Origin: Candidatus Altimarinota bacterium
GTDB lineage: Bacteria > Patescibacteriota > Gracilibacteria > UBA4473
NCBI GenBank assembly: GCA_021734395.1
Contig: JAIPJB010000002.1
Location: forward strand, 62,001-126,000
Direction of reading: 5' to 3'
DNA length: 64,000 bases
Both the position numbers and the translations under genes were made by a program. The notes under the pieces are model-generated. The model was not told where the DNA came from and did not search any database. It worked only from the letters and a program-made list of their open reading frames with translations. This document shows positions 7,827-15,747 of this stretch, piece after piece (positions within the stretch are counted from its first letter, which is position 1; each line of letters begins with the position of its first letter).

Positions 7827-7860
7827 GCCGGGTCGAATGACCCGGCTTTTTTTATTTTTG
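7827..7860 (+). terminator. Intrinsic terminator, possibly bidirectional
   Basis: Perfect 8-bp stem GCCGGGTC/GACCCGGC (7827-7834 with 7839-7846), loop GAAT, then seven T on the plus strand. On the minus strand it lies just past the stop of the 52-residue YdaT-like gene (stop at 7852-7854), so it could end both convergent transcripts. Confidence 0.8.
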
Positions 7861-8010
7861 TTCTTTTGCTTTTTTAATTCCGGTAGCAATCGCAATCCCC
7901 TCATCCTTTCCTTCATCCAAAAGAGCATTGGTGATCTCAATAGCTTTCCGACGAGTAGACGGGGAAAGATTTTTCATCGAATCGGGATAATTTTTTGGGG
8001 AATACGGCAT
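7852..8010 (-). CDS. Small YdaT-like protein
   Basis: 52 residues, translated from the ATG at 8010. The sequence opens MPYSPKNYPDSMKNLSPSTR and continues RRKAIEITNALLDEGKDEG, matching the short family in which a Pro-Asp-Ser-Met segment is followed by a helix that counts as 'ANALLEEG.DEG.AI' (found in Bacillus YdaT and stand-alone proteins). Function in that family is unknown; stress response has been suggested. Its ATG overlaps the TGA of the upstream membrane-protein gene (TGATG), so the two are translated together. Being under 60 codons it is easily missed. Confidence 0.7.
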   Translation of the reverse strand: MPYSPKNYPDSMKNLSPSTRRKAIEITNALLDEGKDEGIAIATGIKKAKEQK

Positions 8011-8312
8011 CAGGAAACAGAATCAAAAAAGAGGCGAAAAATTCCAAGCAAGAGCAGTGTTAAAATCAGGAATAAAATTCCGGCTATGAGCCATTCTTTT
8101 GATTTTTTCGAATTTCCTTTCGAGAGAAAAACAATCGAAACAATAATATCGATCAGAAAAATAATAACCGCTCCATAAAAAGAATAGAGCATGAAGACAA
8201 GACCATGAAAATTTCCAAGTTTCAAAACCAAGTCCCAAACAGCCGTCACAATCAGGAGGCCAAAAACGCCAATAATATGATTGATATATAAATGAGAAAA
8301 AGTTCGTTTCAT
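8010..8312 (-). CDS. Small integral membrane protein, unknown
   Basis: 100 residues from the ATG at 8312 (an upstream start at 8327 would add five residues with no support). Three hydrophobic helices: about 10-30, 35-62 and 75-96. The loop between helices 2 and 3 is Lys/Ser-rich (SKGNSKKSKEW). No family recognised. It lies 28 nt past the terminator that ends the FAS1 gene transcript and is coupled to the YdaT-like gene downstream. The pairing of a small membrane protein with a YdaT-like protein suggests an envelope-stress role, but this is only a guess. Confidence 0.6.
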   Translation of the reverse strand: MKRTFSHLYINHIIGVFGLLIVTAVWDLVLKLGNFHGLVFMLYSFYGAVIIFLIDIIVSIVFLSKGNSKKSKEWLIAGILFLILTLLLLGIFRLFFDSVS

Positions 8313-8340
8313 CGCAAAACAAGTCAAAAAATAAAAATTT

Positions 8341-8372
8341 CACTCTCTCTGTCCCGAAAGACAGAGAGAGTG
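8341..8372 (-). terminator. Intrinsic terminator after the FAS1 gene
   Basis: A perfect 13-bp stem (CACTCTCTCTGTC with its complement, 8341-8353 and 8360-8372) and a 6-nt loop lie 15 nt after the stop of the FAS1 gene. On the minus strand it is followed by AAATTTTTATTTTTT. Confidence 0.8.
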
Positions 8373-8387
8373 AAAAGAAGAAAAGCA

Positions 8388-10205
8388 TTAGTCCAGAACT
8401 TTGTCGATTATATGGATTACTCCATTGGAAACGTGGACATCAGGACCAATAACACGGGCTTCTTCTACTTTTGTCCCGTTTACGGCGCTCAGATCCAAGT
8501 AATTTCCATTAAAGTTCTGAACTCGCGAAAACCGTTCTCCGAGCTGACTTTCGTCAAAGTTTCCAACCAGCATGTGGTTTCTGACAAACCGACGAAGGGC
8601 AGGTCGATCATTGAGCAGTGCTCGAAATTGAGCATCTCCCATATCACTAAAAGCATTGTTGGTCGGAACAAAAAGGGTTACGTCTTGTCCGACTGCATCT
8701 AGGTCGTCTTTAAGTCCTGCTTCAGAGAGAGCATCTTCAAATGCTTCCATAGCGGGGCTCTGTTCTAAAACAGAAACCAGCCGATCATCACGATATTGTT
8801 CTTTTACTTCAAGTAACCTATCTACGGTATCCAACCGTTCAAAGTCTTTGGGAATTGGGGGAGTCAGCATCTGACGATCCATCCCTAACTCATCTTGAGA
8901 AATAAATCTTGGTGCAGGTTCAATAAAACTATATCGTTCCTGGAGTGATGAGTCTCTTTCCGGACGAACGAATCCATTCACCAGATGGATAACTCCATTT
9001 TGTGCTTGAATATCAGGTCGCACAATACGAGCGGCTCCAATCATAATGTTTCCAGAACCAGCCGCATCAACTTCTACAAATTGTCCGGCTTGAGTTTCCA
9101 AAACACCCGTAGGGTTATTTCGGAAGTCTCGGGCATAAAATGTTCCCGGAACAACATGAGCATTTACCAGCTGTTGTTTTTGGAGAGGACTTGATTCGAA
9201 TTGATACATGGATCTATTCGGAATCTCTTCAAAAACTTCATCTACTGGGACAAAAACAGTCACGTCCTGAGCGGTTTCCAGATACTGCATCCATCCAGTA
9301 TCCTGTAACCATTCCTCAAAAGTGCCCAAAGCTGATGAGCGTCGAATAACATCGGCGACCGTATCATCAGAAATCATAGTCTGAGGATCGTTTATATAGT
9401 CTAATCTTTGATTTAATCTTGAACGAGAAATACTTTCATTGGGCAGAACACGAGATCGTCCTGAAAATCCAGTCGCTCTCGATTCACGATAGATACCATA
9501 TGCGGAAGGCATAATTGGCTCATCCACTAAGTGTATGACCGCATTTCCAGCCACGAGGTTTTCTTTCACTACTTCCGATTCTCCGATGTAGAGAATATCA
9601 TGATCTCGCTTATCCAGATATAAGTTGGTATCTGAGAGCGCACGAGATGAAGTTTTTCCAAGAGGAATCTGATCGAAATAATACTTTCGATTCAGAATAT
9701 GATTCACAATCGTTGCTCTGAGAGCGGGAGTGCTTTCTTCAAGGTTTTCCTTGACCGTTTCACTCAGCCGAGCAATGGCTTCATTTGTCGGTGCAAAAAT
9801 AGTCACTCCATCAGGTGTGTAGAGCAGATATTCTAATCCTGCTTCTCGTATCCATGAGGCAAACATAGAGAGACGGGGTTCCTGAGCAACAACTTCGCTC
9901 AGAGTCTGAGCTCCTCCTGCTCGATACTGTCCCACATCAAATTCTGCATATGGACTGTCCCCCGTTCTGTCAAAACGGTAGTATTGGTAGGGAGAACCAG
10001 AATGACGATATCGAAGAGCATCGTTCTGGGAATCATAACCATATGGATAATATTGCTGCGCTTGAGCTCCAGAGAAAAGGAACGCTACGGCAGCGAAAAA
10101 TACAGAAACAACCGAAACTTTTCTTCCTACTCGTCTTCCATCGAAAAAAGTCTCAGCTGACCTCCAAAGAGGATTTTGCCGAAACCGGTGTAATAGATGT
10201 TTCAT
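8388..10205 (-). CDS. Secreted protein with three fasciclin (FAS1) domains
   Basis: 605 residues. An Arg-rich N-terminus and a hydrophobic segment (about 28-48) form a long signal peptide ending AQA|QQYY. A Tyr-rich linker (50-95) precedes three FAS1 domains at about 100-232, 280-420 and 468-605. Each has the H1 box (for example VTIFAPTNEAIARL, VTVFVPVDEVFEEI, VTLFVPTNNAFSDM) and the H2 box ending in VIHLVDE, VIHLVNG or VIHIIDK. FAS1 domains act in adhesion to surfaces, polysaccharide or other cells. The protein ends with the third domain; there is no anchor, so it is released or held by other wall parts. A role in host or biofilm contact is inferred. Confidence 0.92.
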   Translation of the reverse strand: MKHLLHRFRQNPLWRSAETFFDGRRVGRKVSVVSVFFAAVAFLFSGAQAQQYYPYGYDSQNDALRYRHSGSPYQYYRFDRTGDSPYAEFDVGQYRAGGAQTLSEVVAQEPRLSMFASWIREAGLEYLLYTPDGVTIFAPTNEAIARLSETVKENLEESTPALRATIVNHILNRKYYFDQIPLGKTSSRALSDTNLYLDKRDHDILYIGESEVVKENLVAGNAVIHLVDEPIMPSAYGIYRESRATGFSGRSRVLPNESISRSRLNQRLDYINDPQTMISDDTVADVIRRSSALGTFEEWLQDTGWMQYLETAQDVTVFVPVDEVFEEIPNRSMYQFESSPLQKQQLVNAHVVPGTFYARDFRNNPTGVLETQAGQFVEVDAAGSGNIMIGAARIVRPDIQAQNGVIHLVNGFVRPERDSSLQERYSFIEPAPRFISQDELGMDRQMLTPPIPKDFERLDTVDRLLEVKEQYRDDRLVSVLEQSPAMEAFEDALSEAGLKDDLDAVGQDVTLFVPTNNAFSDMGDAQFRALLNDRPALRRFVRNHMLVGNFDESQLGERFSRVQNFNGNYLDLSAVNGTKVEEARVIGPDVHVSNGVIHIIDKVLD

Positions 10206-10307
10206 ATTTTAAACATAGAAATGGCAATCAACGTGTCAAACTGCTAAAAAGAAAAAATCTACAATATTTCTTATTTTGAAGAGGCATAATTCCATTTTGA
10301 AAAAGTA

Positions 10308-10336
10308 TTGCTTTATTTTTAATATTATGTTATAAT
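10308..10336 (+). promoter_or_regulatory. Strong sigma-70 promoter
   Basis: TTGCTT at 10308-10313, 17-nt spacer, perfect TATAAT at 10331-10336. It serves the His-rich membrane protein gene; the leader would be about 60 nt. Confidence 0.75.
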
Positions 10337-10402
10337 AAAAGTTTGAGGCAAGAAAATATTTGCTCTTTTTTCCTTTCTATATACCATCAACGGGATTTTT
10401 AT

Positions 10403-11107
10403 ATGAATACGCTTTCTCGATTTCGATATTGGCTCGAAATTATTGCCCTTCCGGTATTTTTATTTTTGGTCATTCATTTGGCCGGACACGGTATAACTAT
10501 TTTTCTTCAAGGAGAATCGCCTTCTCATGATCATGTTCATCATCTAGAGGAAAGTATTTCTGCCGAAGATCATGGCGAAAAAGAGCCTGTGCTAGAAAAG
10601 TTTTTCAATGAAGAGGTGCTCAGTGGCATCTTGCTGATGATTCTGTTTGTCTGGATTTGGCATCGTCCGGCGCTGAAAAAATGGATTCCGTGTGCGCACG
10701 ATCATTGCCACCATCATCATGATGGCAAAACTCCTCACATATTGGCCATTGTTGCTCTCTGTCTTCATTTTTTTCCAGAAGCAGGAGCACGACAAGCGCT
10801 GCTGCAAAATTTTCATCAAGGAGAAATCATAACGCTTCTGGGCCTCATTGGTTTTGCGGCTCATTTTCTGGTTGATGTCATTGTCGCGGTCTTAATTTCA
10901 TCTTATTGGAAAACATTCGGTCGATTTTGGTTGAGCTTGGGGATTATTACGGCATTTTGGTTTACCGCATTATTTTTTGGACAATATATTATCCACCACA
11001 TTCCTCCTCATGCGGAAGGAAGTCTTTTTCTAGTGAGTGCTTTCCTGTTGGCTATGTTTATTCACATGCCTCATAGACCAATACAGTCCTGCCATCATTG
11101 CGAATAA
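10403..11107 (+). CDS. Histidine-rich multi-pass membrane protein, possible metal transporter
   Basis: 234 residues from the ATG at 10403 (the frame is open to 10343, but those 20 residues lie in the leader). About six hydrophobic helices: 10-32, 72-90, 112-128, 146-172, 178-205 and 212-228. Two His clusters flank helix 2: HDHVHHLEE at about 46-54 and HDHCHHHHDGK at about 105-115. More His and Cys (HIPPH, MPHRP, CHHCE) close the C-terminus. His-rich loops are typical of ZIP, CDF and other zinc/nickel/iron carriers, but I do not recognise the family. The gene precedes dps, which would fit iron or zinc handling. Confidence 0.6.
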   Translation: MNTLSRFRYWLEIIALPVFLFLVIHLAGHGITIFLQGESPSHDHVHHLEESISAEDHGEKEPVLEKFFNEEVLSGILLMILFVWIWHRPALKKWIPCAHDHCHHHHDGKTPHILAIVALCLHFFPEAGARQALLQNFHQGEIITLLGLIGFAAHFLVDVIVAVLISSYWKTFGRFWLSLGIITAFWFTALFFGQYIIHHIPPHAEGSLFLVSAFLLAMFIHMPHRPIQSCHHCE

Positions 11108-11120
11108 AATTTGATTTTTT

Positions 11121-11149
11121 TTGTATGTCTTTTATGTTCAGAATAGAAT
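11121..11149 (+). promoter_or_regulatory. Probable dps promoter
   Basis: TTGTAT at 11121-11126, 17-nt spacer, TAGAAT at 11144-11149, about 40 nt before the dps ATG. Confidence 0.5.
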
Positions 11150-11190
11150 AAGAAGAATCTTATTCATTCTTTCTTTTAACTTTCTTTCTC

Positions 11191-11652
11191 ATGAAAACAG
11201 GTCTCGATTCCGATATCAGAAAAGCTCTTGCGGCCGAGCTTTCTAAAATCCTTGCCAGCAATTACCTCCTTCTGATCAAAACACAGAATTTTCATTGGAA
11301 TGTCACCGGATCCCATTTTCGCGATCTTCATTTGATGTTCGAGGAACAATACAATGATCTTTTTGGAGCCAACGATGAAATTGCGGAGCGCATTAGAGCT
11401 CTCGGTTTTGCTGCGCCAGGAACAATCAAAGAATTCGCTTCTCTGTCTTTTCTCAAAGACGCCCAAGAGATCCCCAAGGCCGAAGAAATGGTCGCGGAAC
11501 TTCTCAAGGATCACGAAACCATGATCCAAAGTATCCGAAAACTGATAAAAAAAGCCGGAGACGCACAAGACGAAGCAACGAATGATCTCTTGTCACCGCG
11601 TATTGATGCGCATGAGAAAACAGCCTGGATGCTGCGAAGCTTTTTGGGATAA
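11191..11652 (+). CDS. dps: Dps-family ferritin-like DNA-protection protein
   Basis: 153 residues, normal for the family. Dps forms dodecamers that oxidise and store iron with peroxide and can coat DNA. All five inter-subunit ferroxidase ligands can be aligned with E. coli Dps by spacing: H35, H47, E51, D62 and E66 (segments NFHWNVTG, LHLMFEEQY, NDEIAERI). The N-terminus is short and not very basic, so DNA binding may be weak. It has its own promoter and follows the His-rich membrane protein gene in the same direction. Expected role: protection from iron and peroxide stress. Confidence 0.95.
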   Translation: MKTGLDSDIRKALAAELSKILASNYLLLIKTQNFHWNVTGSHFRDLHLMFEEQYNDLFGANDEIAERIRALGFAAPGTIKEFASLSFLKDAQEIPKAEEMVAELLKDHETMIQSIRKLIKKAGDAQDEATNDLLSPRIDAHEKTAWMLRSFLG

Positions 11653-11658
11653 TTCTGC

Positions 11659-12759
11659 TTATTCCGAAAAAATTTTGAGATGAGTATCAAAAAATACTCG
11701 GGAGTTTTTTATTGCTTGATTCCAATACTCTCCCCAAAAAACGTGCTCCGCTCCTTCGTATTCAAAATGTTCAATATCTTTATCTAAATCACGAAGTATG
11801 TCCCGTGTAGATTGAGACCAAGTAATCGGAACGTCATCATCGACGGTTCCATGGTGGATGGAAATAGGTGTCTGAATGCGGTCAAAATAAGTTTGAGAGG
11901 AAAGAGCACGAAAAGACTGAGAATCGTCAATATCTCCAAAAACTTTCTCAAAAGTTTTTTGGGCTTCCTCTGTTAGCCTTCGACGAGACCACTGTTCAAA
12001 ATTTTTCTGATAATCACCACTGCTGGATCCCCATATCACCGCTGCATCAATAAGATCTGGATTTGCGGCAATCACATTGAGTGTTACCGCTCCTCCCAGA
12101 GAATGCCCGAACATTCCCACTCGAGACATATCAGTATACTCAAGAGAGGCATTTTTTAATGCTAATACAGCATTAATCGCATCGGTCGCATAGCCGGTGT
12201 ATCCCCACCGCTGACTATTGAGTCCGAAAGTATCATCGTCTGAATATGCGTATCCGCGATAGTCTATGTGTAGTACCACATATCCATGACGCGCAAAATA
12301 TTTTTGTTCTCGCCCAAACCCATAGCCATTGGTATAGGTATTAGGAGGGAAGTAACCATGATTGAGAATCAACACCGGAAAAGGACCTTCCCCTTCGGGA
12401 ACATGCAGCGTCCCTGAAATTTTCAGACCATTGCTCTGGTAAGTGATAAAATAACTTTTATGTGTTTCATATGTGGATAATAGTTTTCCAATTGTAAAAT
12501 CGGTTCCTTCGAAATCCTGCTGCCAAAAAGAACGAAAAGAAAGCGGATGATCTTCTGCGGGAATATTTTTTTTGGGTTGCGGAGACAAAATTTTCTCAGA
12601 AGAGGAGTGCTTTGAGAAGGGAGAATTATTTATTGAAGAAAAGGAAGACTCTTTCTCCAACGCTAAACTTTCTGGCACAGCAGAAGAATTTTTTTTGCAT
12701 CCTGCTAAAAGCAAAGCACACACGAGAAAACTTCCCAGAAGAAAAAATTTTTGCTTCAT
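11659..12759 (-). CDS. Lipoprotein alpha/beta hydrolase
   Basis: 366 residues. A lipobox (LLLAGC, Cys 21) marks it as an envelope lipoprotein. A low-complexity Ser-rich linker runs to about 65. The hydrolase domain (about 100-360) shows the oxyanion segment LILNHGYFPP, the strand VVLHIDYRGYAYSD, the nucleophile elbow GHSLGG (Ser 220), an acid candidate in GTVDDDVP near 315, and the catalytic His in GAEHVFW near 345. This matches the dienelactone-hydrolase/acyl-aminoacyl-peptidase-like group. Substrate unknown. Its ATG overlaps the stop of trhO (4 nt), so the two are co-translated despite unlike functions. Confidence 0.88.
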   Translation of the reverse strand: MKQKFFLLGSFLVCALLLAGCKKNSSAVPESLALEKESSFSSINNSPFSKHSSSEKILSPQPKKNIPAEDHPLSFRSFWQQDFEGTDFTIGKLLSTYETHKSYFITYQSNGLKISGTLHVPEGEGPFPVLILNHGYFPPNTYTNGYGFGREQKYFARHGYVVLHIDYRGYAYSDDDTFGLNSQRWGYTGYATDAINAVLALKNASLEYTDMSRVGMFGHSLGGAVTLNVIAANPDLIDAAVIWGSSSGDYQKNFEQWSRRRLTEEAQKTFEKVFGDIDDSQSFRALSSQTYFDRIQTPISIHHGTVDDDVPITWSQSTRDILRDLDKDIEHFEYEGAEHVFWGEYWNQAIKNSRVFFDTHLKIFSE

Positions 12760-13793
12760 GATACTGGCAGTTTACACCGACTATTGACCGCTCCTTTTCC
12801 AGAATAAAAATTCTTCTTTTCTGCTTTTTTTTGCTTTTCCTCGGGAAGCTGAATTCTATTTTGACATTTTTCACTACAGCAACCTCCATGTTGTTCTGAA
12901 CATTTTTCGCATTGTAAAAAAAGCAAATTACAAACTACATTCCGACAATTTACGTGTGTATCACAGGGAATATTGCATTGATGACATTCGGACAAAACAT
13001 CATCGGTTATTTGCTCTGCCAGACGCTCATCAAAAACAAAATTTTTTCCCCGAAATCGAGGACGAAGTCCTTTCTTTTGAACTTGGTGTGCGTAGGCGAT
13101 AATTCCTCCGTGTAATTGATTCACATCTTCAAATCCATGATGTCGGAGATAGGCACTTGCTTTTTCGCAACGAATGCCACCCGTGCAGTAGAGTAAAATT
13201 TTCTTTTTTTCTTTCCCCTGAAGTTTTTTTCGAACCCATGGAAGCTCTTCTCGAAATGTTTCAACATCCGGGCAGAGTGCCCCTTCGAAATGACCTATTT
13301 CACTTTCATAATTATTCCGCATATCTACCACAAGCGTTTCTGGATCCTCTAGAGCACAATGAAATTCTTCCGCATCCAGATGCTTCCCGACGTTTTCAAT
13401 ATCATATTCTTCTGAAGGAAGACCATCGGCAACAATCTGTTTTTTAACCCTGATAATCAATTTTAGAAAAGAATCTTTTTGTTGCCGCAATCCTATTTTA
13501 AAAGGCATATCCACAAACGGCTTGAAGGAATTTAAATCCGTGACAAAAGAATCCCATTGAGGTTCGGGAACACTAATCTGAGCATTGATGCCTTCGGAAG
13601 CAAGGTACACCCGTCCCAAAATTTTCATATCACTCCATCGACGATATAAATCATTCCGTAAATAGTGAGGATCTTCGATCCGAACATACCGATAAAAAGA
13701 AACTGTTTTCCTTTCAAAATCTTCCTGGTCAAGTTGCCTTTGGAGTTCTTCTTTACTGAGACGATTGTGGAGTACTTCCTGCTGCATGCTCAA
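12756..13793 (-). CDS. trhO: tRNA uridine(34) hydroxylase (rhodanese-like YceA family)
   Basis: 345 residues. TrhO uses oxygen to make 5-hydroxyuridine at position 34 of several tRNAs. The N-terminal ferredoxin-like domain (about 25-125, with ASEGINAQIS), the rhodanese domain (about 140-235) with active-site loop YCTGGIRCEKA, and the Cys-rich C-terminal region (CHQCNIPCDTHVNCRN...CEKCSEQHGGCCSEKC, about 275-320) are all present in the standard order. The many Cys may bind zinc. The start at 13793 follows the usual N-terminal length. It is in an operon with the lipoprotein hydrolase. Confidence 0.93.
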   Translation of the reverse strand: MSMQQEVLHNRLSKEELQRQLDQEDFERKTVSFYRYVRIEDPHYLRNDLYRRWSDMKILGRVYLASEGINAQISVPEPQWDSFVTDLNSFKPFVDMPFKIGLRQQKDSFLKLIIRVKKQIVADGLPSEEYDIENVGKHLDAEEFHCALEDPETLVVDMRNNYESEIGHFEGALCPDVETFREELPWVRKKLQGKEKKKILLYCTGGIRCEKASAYLRHHGFEDVNQLHGGIIAYAHQVQKKGLRPRFRGKNFVFDERLAEQITDDVLSECHQCNIPCDTHVNCRNVVCNLLFLQCEKCSEQHGGCCSEKCQNRIQLPEEKQKKAEKKNFYSGKGAVNSRCKLPVS

Positions 13794-13833
13794 AAGATTG
13801 TACTAGAGAAGCATACTGGTTCAAGTTAAAATA

Positions 13834-15024
13834 CTATTCGCTTCGCAGTGCATCTACTGGGTCCAATTTACTGGCCTGCAATGCCGGATAAAATCCGAAA
13901 AATATCCCCACAAAAACAGAAAAACTGAACCCCAAAACAACAGCAAAAACCGAATACACTGCTCCATAATCACGGAGAAAATAGACAACTGCCTGCCCCA
14001 AAAGAGCACCAATCAAGCCTCCACACAAACACAAAATAACCGACTCCAGAAGAAATTGACTGAGAATGTCTTTTTTCTGAGCGCCAATTGCTTTCAGCAC
14101 TCCAATTTCCTTTGTGCGCTCAGCCACAATAACAAACATGACATTCATAATGCCAATCCCCGAAACCAAGAGAACAATAGCTGCCACTGATGTCAGAACA
14201 AAAGAGAGTACTTTGGCAGTTGCTGTTGCTGACTCAACAATAGATCCCGGATCAAAAACTCGAAAATCATCTTCCTGATAGTCTTTGAGTCGATGTTCTT
14301 CACGCAAAATAGCCGTTACATCTTCTTCTGCCAAAGCCATCATAGCGACATCTTTTGCCAAAAAAACCAATCGTATTCTCCCTCCCTGTCCCAATATATT
14401 TTTCTCAGCAGTATCATACGGCGCATAGACACTGTCATCATAGGATGTCCCAAAAGAATTAGCGCCATTTTCTTTGAGAACCCCGATCACTTCCATTTTT
14501 CTCCGACCGATGGTCATTGTTTGACCTACTGCACTGGAAGGATTTTCTTCAAAAAGAAGATCCGCAATTTCGTGTCCTAATACCACTTTTTTGGCCCGAG
14601 AAAAAATATCTTCCCGAGTAAAAAGTCGACCATGCTCTACTTCTAAATTCGAAAGTGTAAAAAAATTTTCATCGATTCCTAAAATACTCCCTTCTTCTGA
14701 TTCTTTTCCGAAAGAAACAGTGGCATTCCCAGTAATACTTATACTTCCACGATCAATAAAAGGAGATTTTTCTACAACTATATCTAAATCCGCTTCTGAA
14801 AGTCGAGAGCTTATATTCCCACCTCGAGAAGGAACAACGACGATTGAAGTAACACTGAGATTTTTGAATTGCTCGGCTACCTGTTGTTGAGCTCCTAGAC
14901 CAATGCCAACAACACCAATAATCGTCGCCACACCGATAATAACACCGAGTGTCGAAAGGAATGTTCTGATTTTATTCGCCATCAGAGCACTCCATGCCAT
15001 TGATACCATCTCTCTACGAATCAT
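13834..15024 (-). CDS. MacB/FtsX-type ABC transporter permease
   Basis: 396 residues. Layout: first membrane helix at about 20-40 after SALMANKIRTFLSTLGVIIG, a large extracytoplasmic MacB core domain (about 45-265), and three further helices at about 275-300, 330-350 and 355-385 (IGVLKAIGAQKKDIL between them is the typical coupling loop). Ends with the family signature PVDALRSE. It works with the ATPase upstream (15021-15737), whose stop overlaps this start by 4 nt, and the adaptor protein before that. Such three-part sets export peptides, lipoproteins or drugs. Confidence 0.92.
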   Translation of the reverse strand: MIRREMVSMAWSALMANKIRTFLSTLGVIIGVATIIGVVGIGLGAQQQVAEQFKNLSVTSIVVVPSRGGNISSRLSEADLDIVVEKSPFIDRGSISITGNATVSFGKESEEGSILGIDENFFTLSNLEVEHGRLFTREDIFSRAKKVVLGHEIADLLFEENPSSAVGQTMTIGRRKMEVIGVLKENGANSFGTSYDDSVYAPYDTAEKNILGQGGRIRLVFLAKDVAMMALAEEDVTAILREEHRLKDYQEDDFRVFDPGSIVESATATAKVLSFVLTSVAAIVLLVSGIGIMNVMFVIVAERTKEIGVLKAIGAQKKDILSQFLLESVILCLCGGLIGALLGQAVVYFLRDYGAVYSVFAVVLGFSFSVFVGIFFGFYPALQASKLDPVDALRSE

Positions 15025-15737
15025 TTTTTGATGGAAGGAAGTGTATAATCGTGATCCAGAACCAAGCCGTCTTTTAGGAAAATAATACGATCCGCATAAT
15101 CAGCAACCTTGGGATCATGGGTGACGACAATAACTGTTTTTCCACGTCTTTTGAAATCCAGAAAAAGCTGGAGAATTTCTTTTCCCGTCACTGAGTCCAA
15201 AGCGCCTGTCGGCTCATCGGCCAAAATAATTTCTGGATCATTCATCAGTGCTCGAGCAATAGAAACGCGTTGTTGTTGTCCGCCGGAAAGCTCTGTTGGT
15301 TTGTGATCCATACGATCTGCCAGTCCGACAACTTTTAATAATTCTGTAGCACGCGCCTCTCTTTCTTCGTGTGATATATGAGCATAAAATCCCGGAAGCG
15401 CTACGTTTTTGAGAGCGGAAAGTTTCGAGAGCAGATTAAATTGCTGAAAAATAAATCCTATTTTCCGATTGCGAATAAAAGAAAGTGTGAAATCATCCCG
15501 CACTTTTCCGATATCTTCGTCCTCCAAAATATATTTCCCACTGTCCAATGGATGCAAACAGCCAATAACATTCATGAGGGTTGATTTTCCTCCTCCTGAT
15601 TCTCCCATGATTGCAACAAACTCATGTAACCCTATCGATGCATTTATTCCGTGAAGTACCGGAACCTCTTCTCCGTTCGCCAAATAATAAGATTTTTTGA
15701 GATCATTGAGTTCGATAATATTTTTTCGAGTCTTCAT
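15021..15737 (-). CDS. MacB/LolD-type ABC transporter ATP-binding protein
   Basis: 238 residues from the ATG at 15737; a GTG at 15764 is also possible but would overlap the adaptor gene by 17 nt. Walker [10 protein letters not shown] near residue 40, Q-loop [12 protein letters not shown] near 85-95, signature [15 protein letters not shown] near 145-160, Walker [12 protein letters not shown] and the switch His in VVTHDP. This subfamily powers MacB/FtsX-type permeases by mechanotransmission. It sits between adaptor and permease genes with a 10-nt gap and a 4-nt overlap. The substrate is not shown by the sequence. Confidence 0.95.
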   Translation of the reverse strand: MKTRKNIIELNDLKKSYYLANGEEVPVLHGINASIGLHEFVAIMGESGGGKSTLMNVIGCLHPLDSGKYILEDEDIGKVRDDFTLSFIRNRKIGFIFQQFNLLSKLSALKNVALPGFYAHISHEEREARATELLKVVGLADRMDHKPTELSGGQQQRVSIARALMNDPEIILADEPTGALDSVTGKEILQLFLDFKRRGKTVIVVTHDPKVADYADRIIFLKDGLVLDHDYTLPSIKK

Positions 15738-15747
15738 AACAAATGCG

